Source of the DNA: Blepharisma japonicum
Lineage: Eukaryota > Ciliophora > Heterotrichea > Heterotrichida > Blepharismidae
Reading direction: 5' to 3'
Length of the DNA: 64,000 nt
Assembly (NCBI GenBank): GCA_949751835.1
Contig: CATKHK010000009.1
Coordinates: forward strand, 124,001 to 188,000
In this document: positions 46,902-57,384 of the stretch, piece after piece
Numbering within the stretch: the stretch's first letter is position 1
Layout: the number at the start of each line of letters is the position of its first letter
Notes under the pieces: generated by a model
Told to the model about the DNA's origin: nothing
The model's database searches: none
The model's input: only the letters and a program-made list of their open reading frames with translations
Position numbers and translations under genes: made by a program

Positions 46902-48548
46902 ATGAGTGAAAAACCTCCAAGAAAAAATTCAGGCAAAACTGGCAAGAAAAAGTCTTCAAGAACTCCCAGCCCAGTTTCAAAATCTCCAAAATCTCCAAAA
47001 TCTCCAAAGTCTCCTAAATCTCCTAGTTCTCCTAAATCCCCAAAATCAAGATCAAGTTCCCCTGGCAGTTCAAGGCGGGCTACGTCTCCCAAATCTCGAG
47101 GCCCTCCTCAGCCACTTCCACATTCCCTGTGCCAGCTCCACCATAAAGAATATAAACTCTACTCGGAAACTTTCGAAGAGCCTATCTGTGAAGAGTGTTT
47201 AGTTTCAGGCCCTCACAGTGGAATTCATTCAAAAATAATACCCCTTGAAGAAGCCCACCGTTACCGCTTAGCTGCAGTCTACAACACCTTAAACTCCCAT
47301 CTATTCAGCAAGAGAGAACAATTATTAGCCCAAATGAATAGAGTTGAGTTCAGGCTTGACGAAATAAAAAGAGTAAAAGGAATGATAGAAAGGGACATGA
47401 AAAGCGAATTTTCTGCTATGAATGAGCGGCTTAATTCATCTCATGGGACCAAAATAGCGATTTTACAGCATGATATTGCAGAGCTTAAAGGAGATTTAGA
47501 TAGAATCAATAACATTATAGCAGCAGTTGAAAACTCAGGGCAAGATATGATAGGATTTTTACAGCAGGCACCTCATTTGAGGGATGCTATAGAAATATCA
47601 ATCGCTAAGCCATTTAGGACTGATATTGACGTATCACATGAAAGCTTGCCAAGAGAGCTTGCAGAAATAAGGCAAATGATTGAAAAATTCCCAGCGCTGC
47701 AAGCACTTATTAGTTTTAAAGACGAAGTTATATGAAAATTACTACATGAAAAGGCAGGAAGTGGAGACATTGATGCAGCCACGCAAAAAGAGCTAGCAGA
47801 ATGAGCGAGACTTACAGAGAAATTTTCCCAGGAGTTAGAGAAATTTAAAATGAATTGTGAATATTGTGGAATTCCCATGGATGAGGAAACAGTCAACTCA
47901 AATTGTCCTAAAAATTCATCATTCAGCTTAAAACCCCAAGAAGTTTCTACTCCAGCTGGATACCATGGAAATGGTAGACACTTTTTTTCAAAAAATAAGC
48001 CTAAGCCCTTACAAAACCAAGGTTTTATACAGCCTATGGGGCAATCTTATGCACAAAACCAATCACTACCAGAAAGAGACTTAGATGCAGCAATTCGTAT
48101 GATTGGACAAATTGCTAGAGAAAGAGGAATTTCGCTAGAAAATGTGTTTAGGCCTTATGATGTTTTGAATTTAGGCTTAATCAGTCCAACTGATTTTTAT
48201 CAAATTTTGTCATTACAGTTTGGGCTTTCTGGGAACCAAATAAATGCTTTGGTTACTCAGTATGACCAGAATCGAAATGGAAGAGTCCAGTATAATTTAT
48301 TGATAAGAGATACAATAGGTGAAATCCCACCTGTTCTTGACAAATTGAGACTTAAAGCTGGAAGCTTTTTGGATGCTTGTAGAAAAGCAGATACTTTGAC
48401 TGAAGGAGTTTTAAAGCAAGATACATTTAAAGAGATACTGAGACAACAGGGATTGAGCCAAGAAGAAATCAGGCAAGCAATAGGAGTTAGTGATTTGAAT
48501 ACTCAAGGCTTAGTGCAGTATTTAAACTTTTATAACAGGATAAAATAA
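46902..48548 (+). CDS. KSP-repeat / B-box / EF-hand protein (548 aa)
   Basis: ATG 46902 to TAA 48548 is open with two TGA codons as Trp (DEVIWKLLHEK and LAEWARLTEK). In order: a basic tail with repeated KSP units (residues 27-48); a B-box-type zinc module about 75-120 (CQLHHKEY...CEECLVSGPHSGIHSK); and a coiled coil about 125-300. A zinc-knuckle-like pair (CEYCGIP) follows near 318. The last 170 residues are EF-hand-like, with the loop DQNRNGRVQYNLL intact and FRPYDVLNLGLISPTDFY degenerate. KSP tails are kinase-target and tubulin-binding elements in other proteins. A calcium-responsive scaffold is a reasonable inference. No RING is visible. Confidence 0.8.
46980..47047 (+). repeat. In-frame KSP repeat tract
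   Basis: Nine-base units coding Lys-Ser-Pro recur with synonymous changes (aaatctcca, aagtctcct, aaatcccca), giving KSPKSPKSPKSPKSPSSPKS and beyond. The variation among codons suggests selection at protein level instead of recent slippage. Confidence 0.85.
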
Positions 48549-48616
48549 CAAATTATTAAATAATAAATTATTAATTTATCATTTAGATCATATTTTTAAC
48601 AAATCTCTTAAATTAA

Positions 48617-49033
48617 ATGGAAGATCTAAAACAAGAAGCCAAAAATCTTTCGCAAGATCTAGTTACTCTTGACAAAGATATAAAAGAAACAAAATTTGCA
48701 TTAGAAAGTGGGAAAGAATTTGTCCGCTATTTAGAATACCAGTGCTATCATTCAATGAAGTCTGACTGTTTATATTTTCACGAAAGCTACCTTCTGAAAT
48801 ACCTCAATCTCAGAAGGCAGCAGTCAAAATCACATATTCTCTACCAGCAAGAATGCAAGCCGCTAGTTGAAAAATTTCCAAAAGATTTAGATCTCAAAAA
48901 TCAATCAGAATTAGAAGCCTACCAAACTTTTTATAAATGTACAAAAACACATATAGGGCAACTTCTAGTCTCTATGAGAGAAGAAGTGAAGATTATAGAC
49001 GAAGAACAAGAAAGCTTAAAAGAATATTTATAG
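48617..49033 (+). CDS. Small coiled-coil protein (138 aa)
   Basis: ATG 48617 opens MEDLKQEAKNLSQDLVTLDKDIKE and ends at TAG 49031-49033. It is mainly helical, with Glu/Lys/Leu heptads at both ends and a Cys/Tyr-containing middle (YLEYQCYHSMKSDCLYFHESYL). No TGA, intron or membrane segment is present. The size and heptads resemble small ciliary coiled-coil subunits, but no specific family was recognised. The Sfi1-like gene starts 20 bp downstream on the same strand. Confidence 0.7.
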   Translation: MEDLKQEAKNLSQDLVTLDKDIKETKFALESGKEFVRYLEYQCYHSMKSDCLYFHESYLLKYLNLRRQQSKSHILYQQECKPLVEKFPKDLDLKNQSELEAYQTFYKCTKTHIGQLLVSMREEVKIIDEEQESLKEYL

Positions 49034-49053
49034 TTAATTAATTATTATTTAAA

Positions 49054-49941
49054 ATGAAAGCGATTACTTCACTTGAGGCGTTGAGAAAATTAACAAAGCC
49101 AACAGATTCATCAAAAAACCCATTAGAAGGATTTACAAAATATCTAGAAAAGGTAAGCGCAGGGACTTTAAGAGAAGAAATGACCTTACAGAGAAGAGGG
49201 TTTTCTAAAGGAATAGGATTGGCGAAAGTAAGAAGCATCTTAAAAGAAAAGCAAAGGAAAGTGATGGATAAAGCCTGAAATAAATGAAGGTATTATGCAG
49301 TCTCTTTTACACTTCTAAGAGATCCTGGATACTGGGAGAAGCAATATACAGAAACCATTTTAAAATCAGTCAGGGCCATTTTTAAATACCAAGCAAGAAA
49401 GATTGCAAAAGCATTTTACCAATGAAATTTAGCCAAATGAAACACAGTTGTCCCACTTTATAACATTCTAAACAAAATTTTCGGTCTCCGAAAACTCTAT
49501 GGAATTCGCCAACTTAAACTAGTCAGCCCTAAAAACACGCATTTGTTGCTAACTATGTATACGAATCGAATTAATGTGTATAAGCAAGCTTTTCTTAAGT
49601 GAAAAAAAGAAGCTGATAAAATAAGCCAAGAAAGTGCGCTGGCACAGCAAGTCGCCTTTATGAGATTTAAAGGGTTCCAGAATGAAAAATTAATTGAAGT
49701 GTTTAATGCTTATAGTAAACAAATCACAATAAAGAAAAGATTGGGGTTCAATGCGTTTAAGATAAATAAGAATGAGGAATATGATAGAACCTTTATGAAA
49801 GATGAAACTTTTGAACAAGGAGATGAGTCGATTGTGTATAATAAACTAGTGAGACAGCTGAATACTCATAAAGAAGCTGCATCACAAGCAAAGGTGAAGT
49901 CAATATTGATACAAATGATGCTGTCTATATTAAATAATTAG
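49054..49941 (+). CDS. Sfi1-like centrin-binding repeat protein (295 aa)
   Basis: ATG 49054 to TAA 49941 is open with five TGA codons as Trp. Helices repeatedly end in an aromatic followed by Trp-Lys/Arg or similar: VMDKAWNKWRYYA, IAKAFYQWNLAKW and YKQAFLKWKKEADK, with a degenerate copy at LIEVFNAYSKQI. This matches the pattern of Sfi1 motifs, each of which binds one centrin at the basal body or in contractile centrin fibres. All of these Trp residues are TGA codons. It is much shorter than animal or yeast Sfi1 and has few repeats. Ciliates have many Sfi1-related proteins, so a cortical or basal-body role is likely but inferred. Confidence 0.7.
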
Positions 49942-50269
49942 TGTGATATTTAATAGGAATTTTCTATGCTTTATAAAAATCCCTTTTAACATAAATTCAA
50001 TTTTTGATATTCTGACAATATTTATTTCCTTATACAGTAACATTGTTTTCCAATTCTCATAAATTCTCATTATTAAAAGGTTTCTAATATAAGCTCATTT
50101 TCTATCAATTTTTAATCTCTCATTCACAATTTCTGTTGCACCCAAAATTCACTTGCTTAGTTTCCAACTGCCTTCCTAAAATTTCTCATTCATTTCTCTA
50201 CCTACTAAATCAATCCTAAATTTTCTTTAAGAATCCAAAAGTAAATTATGCCATTGTCTGGCTATAAAA
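49942..50269. other. Intergenic, pyrimidine-rich upstream region of eL21
   Basis: The plus strand becomes markedly C/T-rich from about 50060 to 50220, unlike other spacers here. TATAAAA directly precedes the eL21 ATG. An out-of-frame ATG at 50248 starts an 11-codon frame (MPLSGYKNASS) that overlaps the eL21 start; whether it lies in the transcript is not known. No gene or RNA is visible. Confidence 0.5.
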
Positions 50270-50740
50270 ATGCCTCATCATAAGGGATACAGAGCTAAGA
50301 CAAGAGATCTGTTCTCCAAGCCATTCAGAAGACACGGCCCAGTCCCTCTTTCCAGGACCATGGTGACCTTCCAAAGAGGTGACTTCGTTGACATCAAGGT
50401 TGACGGCTCAGTTCACAAAGGCATGCCATATAAATTCTACCATGGCAAAACAGGCAAAGTTTTTAATGTTAGCGTCCATGGAATCGGTGTCATTGTTAAC
50501 AAACAAGTGAGAAACAGAATTATCAAGAAAAGAATCAACGTCAGACCTGAACATTTGACAAAGAGCAGATGCAGAGAAGAGTTTTTGCAAAGGGTCATTG
50601 ATAATGAAAAAGCTAGAGGCGAAGGAAAGCTAGATGACTTGAAGAGAGAGCCTGTGGCACCATCAGAAGGACATATTGTGGTTACTAAAGAAACTGAAGT
50701 CATTGATCAACACCCACCAGTCTATAAGTTCATTATCTAA
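50270..50740 (+). CDS. RPL21: 60S ribosomal protein eL21 (156 aa)
   Basis: A structural protein of the large ribosomal subunit. Family hallmarks are complete: KTRDLFSKPFRRHGPVPLS, KGDFVDIK-type FQRGDFVDIKVDGSVHKGMPYKFYHGKTGKVFNV, GVIVNKQVRNRIIKKRINVRPEHL and SRCREEFLQRV. Length is normal. No intron is required and no TGA is used. The ATG at 50270 matches the family start region; the earlier out-of-frame ATG at 50248 would not give this protein. Expected to be highly expressed. Confidence 0.97.
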   Translation: MPHHKGYRAKTRDLFSKPFRRHGPVPLSRTMVTFQRGDFVDIKVDGSVHKGMPYKFYHGKTGKVFNVSVHGIGVIVNKQVRNRIIKKRINVRPEHLTKSRCREEFLQRVIDNEKARGEGKLDDLKREPVAPSEGHIVVTKETEVIDQHPPVYKFII

Positions 50741-50876
50741 CTTATCTCTTCACATTATTTAAGTCTAGTAAAATCTCATATAAGAAAAATGTTATTCTAC
50801 TCTAAATCCAAATTCATATGAATTTAAAAATGTTTTAGAAATAAGTTCAGAGAACTCAGCACGATTATAATATAAA

Positions 50877-53800
50877 ATGGTTGATTTCCTCAACGCAGTC
50901 ACTATTCGAAGAAGCGACCTTGATGACAGTGAATTAATAGAAGACTTGATAAGGGGTGACCCTCACCGTGAGGCCGCCAAGCGATTATTCGGCGTTGACA
51001 TTAGCATCACGAACTTCATTGAGACATCTTATCTTTCAGTTACTGCACTAGACCCAGATGGCGCTATCATCGCTTTTGCAGTCTTTGACGACTATCCTCC
51101 AGGCCTGCGCAGCAATGATGGCAAGCATGAAAACTACTGGGAGCCTTGGTACAACCTTGCAAGAGGGGTTAATGATGAGCTGAATTCTCACAACACGCTT
51201 TGGCTTAAATTCCATGTAATTGGAGAAGCTGAGCCGGAAATCCAGAACGAAATCTTTGTAAAGATTCTTCAAAGCGCTTATTACTCATTACCAGTTATTC
51301 GTGGGACTATGTTTTTAGCGCGTGGAGAGGCTCAGCCAGAAGATTACCAAATTACAGGGTTTGACTATATAAAAGATAAGTTTGAAGAATTAGATTTACA
51401 TAGAAGAGAGCAGCTGAGTGAGGTCAGAGGGGTGCATTTCAACACAATTTTTTATTACTCAGATAGAAGAATGATCATTCCTCAGCTTGAAATCAGAATT
51501 GCAAGAGAAGAAGACCACGATGATTTAGCCGCGATTTTTAACTCTCAATCAGACATCACAACTGATGTATATGGAGACTATTATATAGCAGAACTTATAG
51601 CGCAACAAAGTCCTCAGCTTAAGTCTTTTACTGCACAAGTAAACGAAAAAGCTGTAGGTATGCTTACTGTTAAATCAGATATCGTCATAAATGACTTATG
51701 GCCTTGTTTCGAACTGGATCCTTATGATAACTTGCTTGATCCAGACTATATGGATATTGTGAGAGAAAAAAGAAGCCAAATTATTGAGAAAAGAGCAATT
51801 GAGGCACAAGAAAGAGCAAGGCAAGAAGCTAAAAGACAGAGAGAAGAGACTATGATTTGTAATATGATTGCACAAAGAATGTCTTTGCAAGAGTATTTGC
51901 TGATGAAGCAAGAACAAATTTTTGCAGAGCTTGATGGGATTATGAATAATGAAGACAATTATCAGGCTATGGATAGAAAAGCGGTACAGGGGCTTATTGA
52001 TGGGTGGCTTGATAATTTTGTGATCCAGCAGCCTTCGGAGTATTTCTTAGACCATCCTAGTGATGATACCACTTTAGTATGTAATATTTTATCTGAAAGC
52101 GAATTTTTCTATGACTGTTTAGAATTTTTCGGCCTCCCAGAAGGCTACATGAATGGAGAAGGCCACTTCACAAACTGGTACCGCAAAAAAGAAGAAGAAA
52201 TCAAACAAAGCCAAGCCGCAAAAGGTGCTACATACGGCAAACAAAGAGCTGGTAAAAGAGATGCTAAAAAACCCCGTGCCCAAGAAGAGCTCAAACTCCC
52301 AGACATTCCTGAGCATTTCGACTTAGAACCTTTAATGAAAGCTTTGCGTGCTTTTATTGACGCAAATTCTGATAGCAGAACTCGCTTTAGAAATGAAGTC
52401 AAGCGAAATTTAGCAAAACTTGAGTATTGTTTCAGAAAAGAAGACGGAACAGTTGATAAAAATTTGGTCAATATAAATACTACTAATTTTGCAGTACATC
52501 TGGAAAAAGGAGGGTTTAATTTTGACCCAGTTGTCGCTAATGTAATTGGACCTATGCTGAGGTGCTTTGGAAACCTGATGACAAGAAATGAACAAAAAGT
52601 GTATCAGCCCCCACAGCCAGCTGAAGAAGAAAAAAAAGCAACGAAATTCCAAAGAGGAAGAGGCAGAGGACAGCAAGAAAAGGAGCAAAAAGTTCAGCTG
52701 TCACAAGAAGTGGAATGCGGGGTTATAGTTGAGCATCAGAAAAATAAAGAAGGACAAGTGCTGCCTGCTTATGTCACATATATGAAAACTTCTTATAATG
52801 ACGTCATAAGATCATTAGACATTATTGAAGACTTCGATAAAACTCTCTATCAACTACAAATGGTAAATGGAGAAGAACTTAAAAAAGAAGCTGAACTTTT
52901 AGATAGAGATAATATGAACTCCAGACAAAGATCATCAGAAGCCGGAATGTCAAGGCAAGCTTCAATTATGAGGCAAAGTGGAGAAAATTTCGAAATTGAA
53001 AGAAAACTTTCAACACAACATGCTTCAGATGAAGATGAAATTAATTTTGAAAACGACAAAGAATTGCTGTATAAGGAAGCTGTAGCGGAATTAGATGACT
53101 TAAATTCTATACCAGATCCGCCAGAAATCGCGAAAAACGCGTTTTGTTTGGTACTGTATTGTATAGATGAAGCTTTTGATTCGTTTGGAATTGAGTTTTT
53201 GGAGACTGCATTTGCACAGTTTCCAACCAGGGATTATATGATTATTACGCAGCCACATACTGTGCCTGAAAACTCGCTTATGAAATTTTTTACGCCAATA
53301 CCTAAGAAGCCAAGTAATACATACTCACATGTTCTTTATGTTATGCATCGTGATTGCTTGATGTTTAGACATATACAAGTTAGACGCACAGACCATTCTG
53401 ATCTTGAAAACATGGACCATCTTTTAAGCACCCTCGAAAACACCAATGAAGTTCTAGATAAAGTAAAGCTTTCCTTAGAAGAAAAAGCAGACTGCCCATT
53501 TGTCAGTTTTACAGCTCTTTGCAAATCAGAAATAATCGGCCTATTTGTCCTATCACTTGATGTGAACTTAAGGTACTATCAGTCTCATTTCCACATAGAA
53601 GAGCATATGCTTCTTAATGAACACAAACGAGAAGGCCATACCCGTCTCCTGCATGAAGTGATAAATCCTATATTTTTAAGATGCCAAAATCTAATGGTCA
53701 GAGATGTAATGAGACTAATGAATAAAACTTGCATGTACTTTGAAATCCACGATATGACGGTCATTCCTGACATTTTCAATGATCTATTATATGCTAGATC

Positions 53801-55751
53801 ACGCAAATTCCCCCATTTCTTAGACAAGCCTTGGGACCATGAAAAAGCTCTCACAAATGAAACTGATGGACTTGCAAACCAAGATGGGGCTGACAGGAAA
53901 TATCAAGACGAAAAAGAAAGTGATTTTGCTTTATGCTTCATTACAAAAAAGCATTTAAGTGAGCCAAAAATTGTAGTTAACCATAGAATTGTAGTAGTTG
54001 GAGCTTCAGATGCAGGGATTTCATTTATTGAATCATTGCTGTCTAATATGTATTTACAGTTCAATAATATTTATTTGTTAGCTCCAGGAGGATTATCATA
54101 TTATCATATAAAAAATGAATCACAGAATATGAAAGCAAGCTCTACCAGTTATTCATTATCAGAAATGATTAGACTGCTATTGGAAAGCAGAGTTACTGTT
54201 ATTGATGGGAGATTGATCGAAATTGATAGAGAGCATAAACAAATTATTCTGCATGATGACTCAAAACTGATGTATGATATATTAATTTTGACTATGGGGC
54301 TACAAGATTCTACGCTGCAACAGATGGGAAGAGTAAGTAGAGGGATAGCGCCAATTCCTGAAAATAAAATATATACAGATGGAGTTCTTTCTATTGATGA
54401 CCCATACTTGTACCAGCATTTCAGACCTGAAGGAAATTTGATGGCAATTTTAAATCATAGAAAACAGCCTGGGACAACTGTTATTTATGGGTATACGCTG
54501 AATGCATTTGCATTTATACAAGGATTGCTGAGTAAAGGGATTAATCCAATAAGAATCAAACTTGTTGTGCCACATGCAGTTTTTGAGCCAGATGATAGTT
54601 TGGATCCTCACTTTGGAGGTGACGAAAATATCCTTATAAATCACCCTGCTTTTGAAAATGATCAAAATGTCGAAAAAAGGATGCGAGAAGAGCTAAAAAA
54701 GCTAAATATCCAAGCTTATTATGGAGCAACACTAATAAGTATTAACACTGATGATAAAAGCAACTTACAGTCCATAACAATCAGCTATAATGAAGAAGAA
54801 ATCACAGTAAACTGCAAAGTTTTAGTATCTGCTGGAAGGGTTGACGTTGATGATGAGATCTTTGGAGCAATACATAACAATGGTCTTGTCTTTAACGGAA
54901 GAGTCATTGTGAGCAATCAATTCTTAACAACTGACCCTTCTATATATGCTGCTGGAACCTTATGTGAGTTTTCTCAACAATTCAGATCTCTCTCAGCAGG
55001 GAGATGTCTAAGAATGGACCGTTACAACGGCAGAGAAATAGGTGTAAGACTAGCCAGATCTGTTTTAAGCATGATTGAGCTTGATTCGCTACAAGGACTT
55101 TTTGAAGATCTCAAAGACGAAATGCCTTATTTCTATATGCCTCGAGGTAAAGGCGGTATGCTCCCAGGAAATTTCCACTACTATTACATTGAAGCTCCAA
55201 AGTATGCTGAGCCTAAAATCATTAAAAATAACCCTAAAAATAGAGAAGATGTCATTTCTGATACCATCCATACTGATGAAGAAGGAAATATTAAAGGACA
55301 CTATATAAGGTTCTCGTTTAATAACTTCGGATTGGTAGATTCAGTCACTTATTTTAGCAAAGAATCAGTGGAAGTCCAAAGTTTGTGGAGATTTGTAGGG
55401 CTTAGTGAAACTTATTTAAACAAATTGAGCCAAAGATTTAAAAATAACTTGATTCCTGATGTCGCTGAATTTTTGTCAGAAAATTGGGCAATGGCATTAT
55501 ATCATGATTGGTTTGCAGAATTTAGTAATGGGGTGAAAGGAGACTTGAAGCAGAGCATTGCAGATATTATTGAGAAGGTTAAAGAAATGGCTGATAAAGG
55601 AGAAGAACTTACACGTGAACAAGTTCAAAAATTAAAAGCAATGGTGCCAAAAGAAGCTAAAAGAATGGTCCAGGAAAGCACTTTAAGATATATCAAGAGC
55701 AACTTGAATCATTTGCCAATGTATTACATTCCTGGAGTGGAATTTCCTTAA
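50877..55751 (+). CDS. CFAP61: CFAP61, radial-spoke-associated ciliary protein (1624 aa)
   Basis: CFAP61 belongs to the calmodulin- and spoke-associated complex at the base of radial spokes in motile cilia. The frame runs unbroken from ATG 50877 to TAA 55751. The N-terminus (TIRRSDLDDSELIEDLIRG; TALDPDGAIIAFAVFDDYPPG) is the acetyltransferase-like CFAP61 domain. A charged low-complexity insert lies near 430-620 (EEKKATKFQRGRGRGQQEKEQ). From about 1037 a Rossmann fold begins (IVVVGASDAGISFIESLLSN), with SIYAAGTLCEF near 1357, as in FAD/NAD-binding oxidoreductase-like folds. It is about 390 residues longer than the human protein, mostly in the inserts. All Trp codons are TGG; no stop-bearing intron is present. 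Confidence 0.93.
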   Translation: MVDFLNAVTIRRSDLDDSELIEDLIRGDPHREAAKRLFGVDISITNFIETSYLSVTALDPDGAIIAFAVFDDYPPGLRSNDGKHENYWEPWYNLARGVNDELNSHNTLWLKFHVIGEAEPEIQNEIFVKILQSAYYSLPVIRGTMFLARGEAQPEDYQITGFDYIKDKFEELDLHRREQLSEVRGVHFNTIFYYSDRRMIIPQLEIRIAREEDHDDLAAIFNSQSDITTDVYGDYYIAELIAQQSPQLKSFTAQVNEKAVGMLTVKSDIVINDLWPCFELDPYDNLLDPDYMDIVREKRSQIIEKRAIEAQERARQEAKRQREETMICNMIAQRMSLQEYLLMKQEQIFAELDGIMNNEDNYQAMDRKAVQGLIDGWLDNFVIQQPSEYFLDHPSDDTTLVCNILSESEFFYDCLEFFGLPEGYMNGEGHFTNWYRKKEEEIKQSQAAKGATYGKQRAGKRDAKKPRAQEELKLPDIPEHFDLEPLMKALRAFIDANSDSRTRFRNEVKRNLAKLEYCFRKEDGTVDKNLVNINTTNFAVHLEKGGFNFDPVVANVIGPMLRCFGNLMTRNEQKVYQPPQPAEEEKKATKFQRGRGRGQQEKEQKVQLSQEVECGVIVEHQKNKEGQVLPAYVTYMKTSYNDVIRSLDIIEDFDKTLYQLQMVNGEELKKEAELLDRDNMNSRQRSSEAGMSRQASIMRQSGENFEIERKLSTQHASDEDEINFENDKELLYKEAVAELDDLNSIPDPPEIAKNAFCLVLYCIDEAFDSFGIEFLETAFAQFPTRDYMIITQPHTVPENSLMKFFTPIPKKPSNTYSHVLYVMHRDCLMFRHIQVRRTDHSDLENMDHLLSTLENTNEVLDKVKLSLEEKADCPFVSFTALCKSEIIGLFVLSLDVNLRYYQSHFHIEEHMLLNEHKREGHTRLLHEVINPIFLRCQNLMVRDVMRLMNKTCMYFEIHDMTVIPDIFNDLLYARSRKFPHFLDKPWDHEKALTNETDGLANQDGADRKYQDEKESDFALCFITKKHLSEPKIVVNHRIVVVGASDAGISFIESLLSNMYLQFNNIYLLAPGGLSYYHIKNESQNMKASSTSYSLSEMIRLLLESRVTVIDGRLIEIDREHKQIILHDDSKLMYDILILTMGLQDSTLQQMGRVSRGIAPIPENKIYTDGVLSIDDPYLYQHFRPEGNLMAILNHRKQPGTTVIYGYTLNAFAFIQGLLSKGINPIRIKLVVPHAVFEPDDSLDPHFGGDENILINHPAFENDQNVEKRMREELKKLNIQAYYGATLISINTDDKSNLQSITISYNEEEITVNCKVLVSAGRVDVDDEIFGAIHNNGLVFNGRVIVSNQFLTTDPSIYAAGTLCEFSQQFRSLSAGRCLRMDRYNGREIGVRLARSVLSMIELDSLQGLFEDLKDEMPYFYMPRGKGGMLPGNFHYYYIEAPKYAEPKIIKNNPKNREDVISDTIHTDEEGNIKGHYIRFSFNNFGLVDSVTYFSKESVEVQSLWRFVGLSETYLNKLSQRFKNNLIPDVAEFLSENWAMALYHDWFAEFSNGVKGDLKQSIADIIEKVKEMADKGEELTREQVQKLKAMVPKEAKRMVQESTLRYIKSNLNHLPMYYIPGVEFP

Positions 55752-55968
55752 TTATTTTCATAGTTATAATTTATTTTATTTAATAATGAAGAAAAATATA
55801 TAAATGCTCTATAAATAAAAATTTATTTTATTTGGCATGAGCAAACATAAATTTTCTGCTTTTTAAGATTTTTTCATATAATACGCTTTTGCAAAAATAG
55901 TCGATTCCATGCTAATTAAGCTCCATTACATAAACTAAAATCAATGATCCGAAAATGAAGCCATATAA

Positions 55969-57092
55969 ATGGTATATAAGCCAACTATACAAGGGCAATA
56001 TTCAAGGTTTGTTTCTTATAATCTTCCGCTGCTGAAATCTCATGTTGAAGCAGAAAGGCTCATCAATTCAAAAGCCCGGACCCATTCAAAAGGTTTATTG
56101 ATTGATGTGTGGAGAGAAATTCCAGCAGACCAAAAACCAGATTTTCCGAAATATATCTCGCCAGAATTTGACGAAGACTTGCAAAATAAAGGAGAAATCG
56201 GGAAAATAAGGCTAAAGCTTCATAAGGCCAATTTTCTGAAGTTAAATTCCCCAAAAGGTTTTTTTCATTCTAATACGTTAACGGGAAGAGCTACGTCCAG
56301 ACTAGGAACGCCTTCTCTGACCCCAAGTACATCTAGAAAAAAATTAATACAGTATAAGATAAATACACCAATTCCAGCATCGTCTTGTGCTGAAACCCCT
56401 AAGCCAAAAAAAATTCGGACTGAAGTACAGTCACCGTCTGATTCCATGATTAAGATCAAAATGAAGTCATCGTCACCAGACATAGCCCGTGTTAAAGAAA
56501 AATGCAGATTTTTAAAGCGAAAAGAAAATTCTCCTAGTGATAATGCTTTAAAATATACATTAAAATATTTTGAGAGCGATGAAGGAAAACAGAATCTAAA
56601 GCCAGAATCCCATAAATATTTTGGGATTATTTCTGAAATTCCTTACAAACTCTATTTAGGGCTCCCAGAAAGACAAGGGTCACTTTATATCACTGATATA
56701 AAAGGTGCCAATGATCTTAGCCAAATAAAGCCATTAAATATATATGCTGTTCTTACTCTAGGCATTTCAAATACTCCTTATAATTATACATTTATTAAAG
56801 GTGGATACATGACAATTGCTATAGAAGACGACGAAGCCTCTGAGCTACCAAATATTTTGATAAAGGTCACGAAATTTTTAGACCATTATTTGAAAAAGGG
56901 AAACGTTTTAGTTCATGACTATTATGGAGTTAATAGGTCATGCGCAGTTGTGGTACTATATATTTGATGAAAAAATATTCTATGAAGATGCCTATGGCAA
57001 TTAGGGCTGTAACAGAGGGAAGACCATGCTGCGATATCAAGCCTGAATTTAAATCTTTAATAGAAAGATTTCAAAATAGAGGGCAAATGTAA
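55969..57092 (+). CDS. Dual-specificity-phosphatase-like pseudophosphatase with a frameshift
   Basis: From ATG 55969 a basic disordered N-terminus (about 215 residues) leads into a DSP domain (YKLYLGLPERQGSLYITDIKGANDLSQIKPLNIYAVLTL, then GNVLVHDYYGVNRSCAVVVLY). The signature should be HCxxGxxR; here Cys is replaced by Asp317, although Arg323 remains, so phosphatase activity is not expected. After VVVLY (about 56962) the usual family ending appears only in another frame: LMKKYSMKMPMAIRAVTEGRPCC..., from 56964 to TAA 57092. Joining them requires skipping two bases or moving back one. No 15- or 16-nt intron fits. It may be a sequencing indel, a pseudogene or recoding. Otherwise the first frame ends a few codons later. 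Confidence 0.62.
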
Positions 57093-57384
57093 AAATAGGC
57101 GATTTTGAATATGTAAATAAATTATTGTATTTAGTTAATATTTCTGCTCTTCTATGATTTTTGTGATGAGAAAATCAAATGAAAAAAAGCATTGCAGCTT
57201 GCATTAAATTAATTAAATTTATAATCTTTGGCTTTTGAGTTTATTAAATTTATTGATTATTATCTTTTGGGCACAATAATGCACCTTTGATATGATTTGT
57301 GGGCGTCATTTAATTAAAATCAGTATCTTTTATCTTTTTCAACGACTATAATTTTCAATACACTGAATTTTTAAATTTAATTAA

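Noticed and set aside
46898-47092. Minus-strand frame with repeated GDFGDFGDFGD
   Set aside because: It is the antisense reading of the KSP repeat in the plus-strand gene and carries no independent support.
55969-57012. Ending the phosphatase-like gene in its first frame as IWWKNILWRCLWQLGL
   Set aside because: That tail has no resemblance to the DSP fold, whereas the shifted frame gives the expected family C-terminus.
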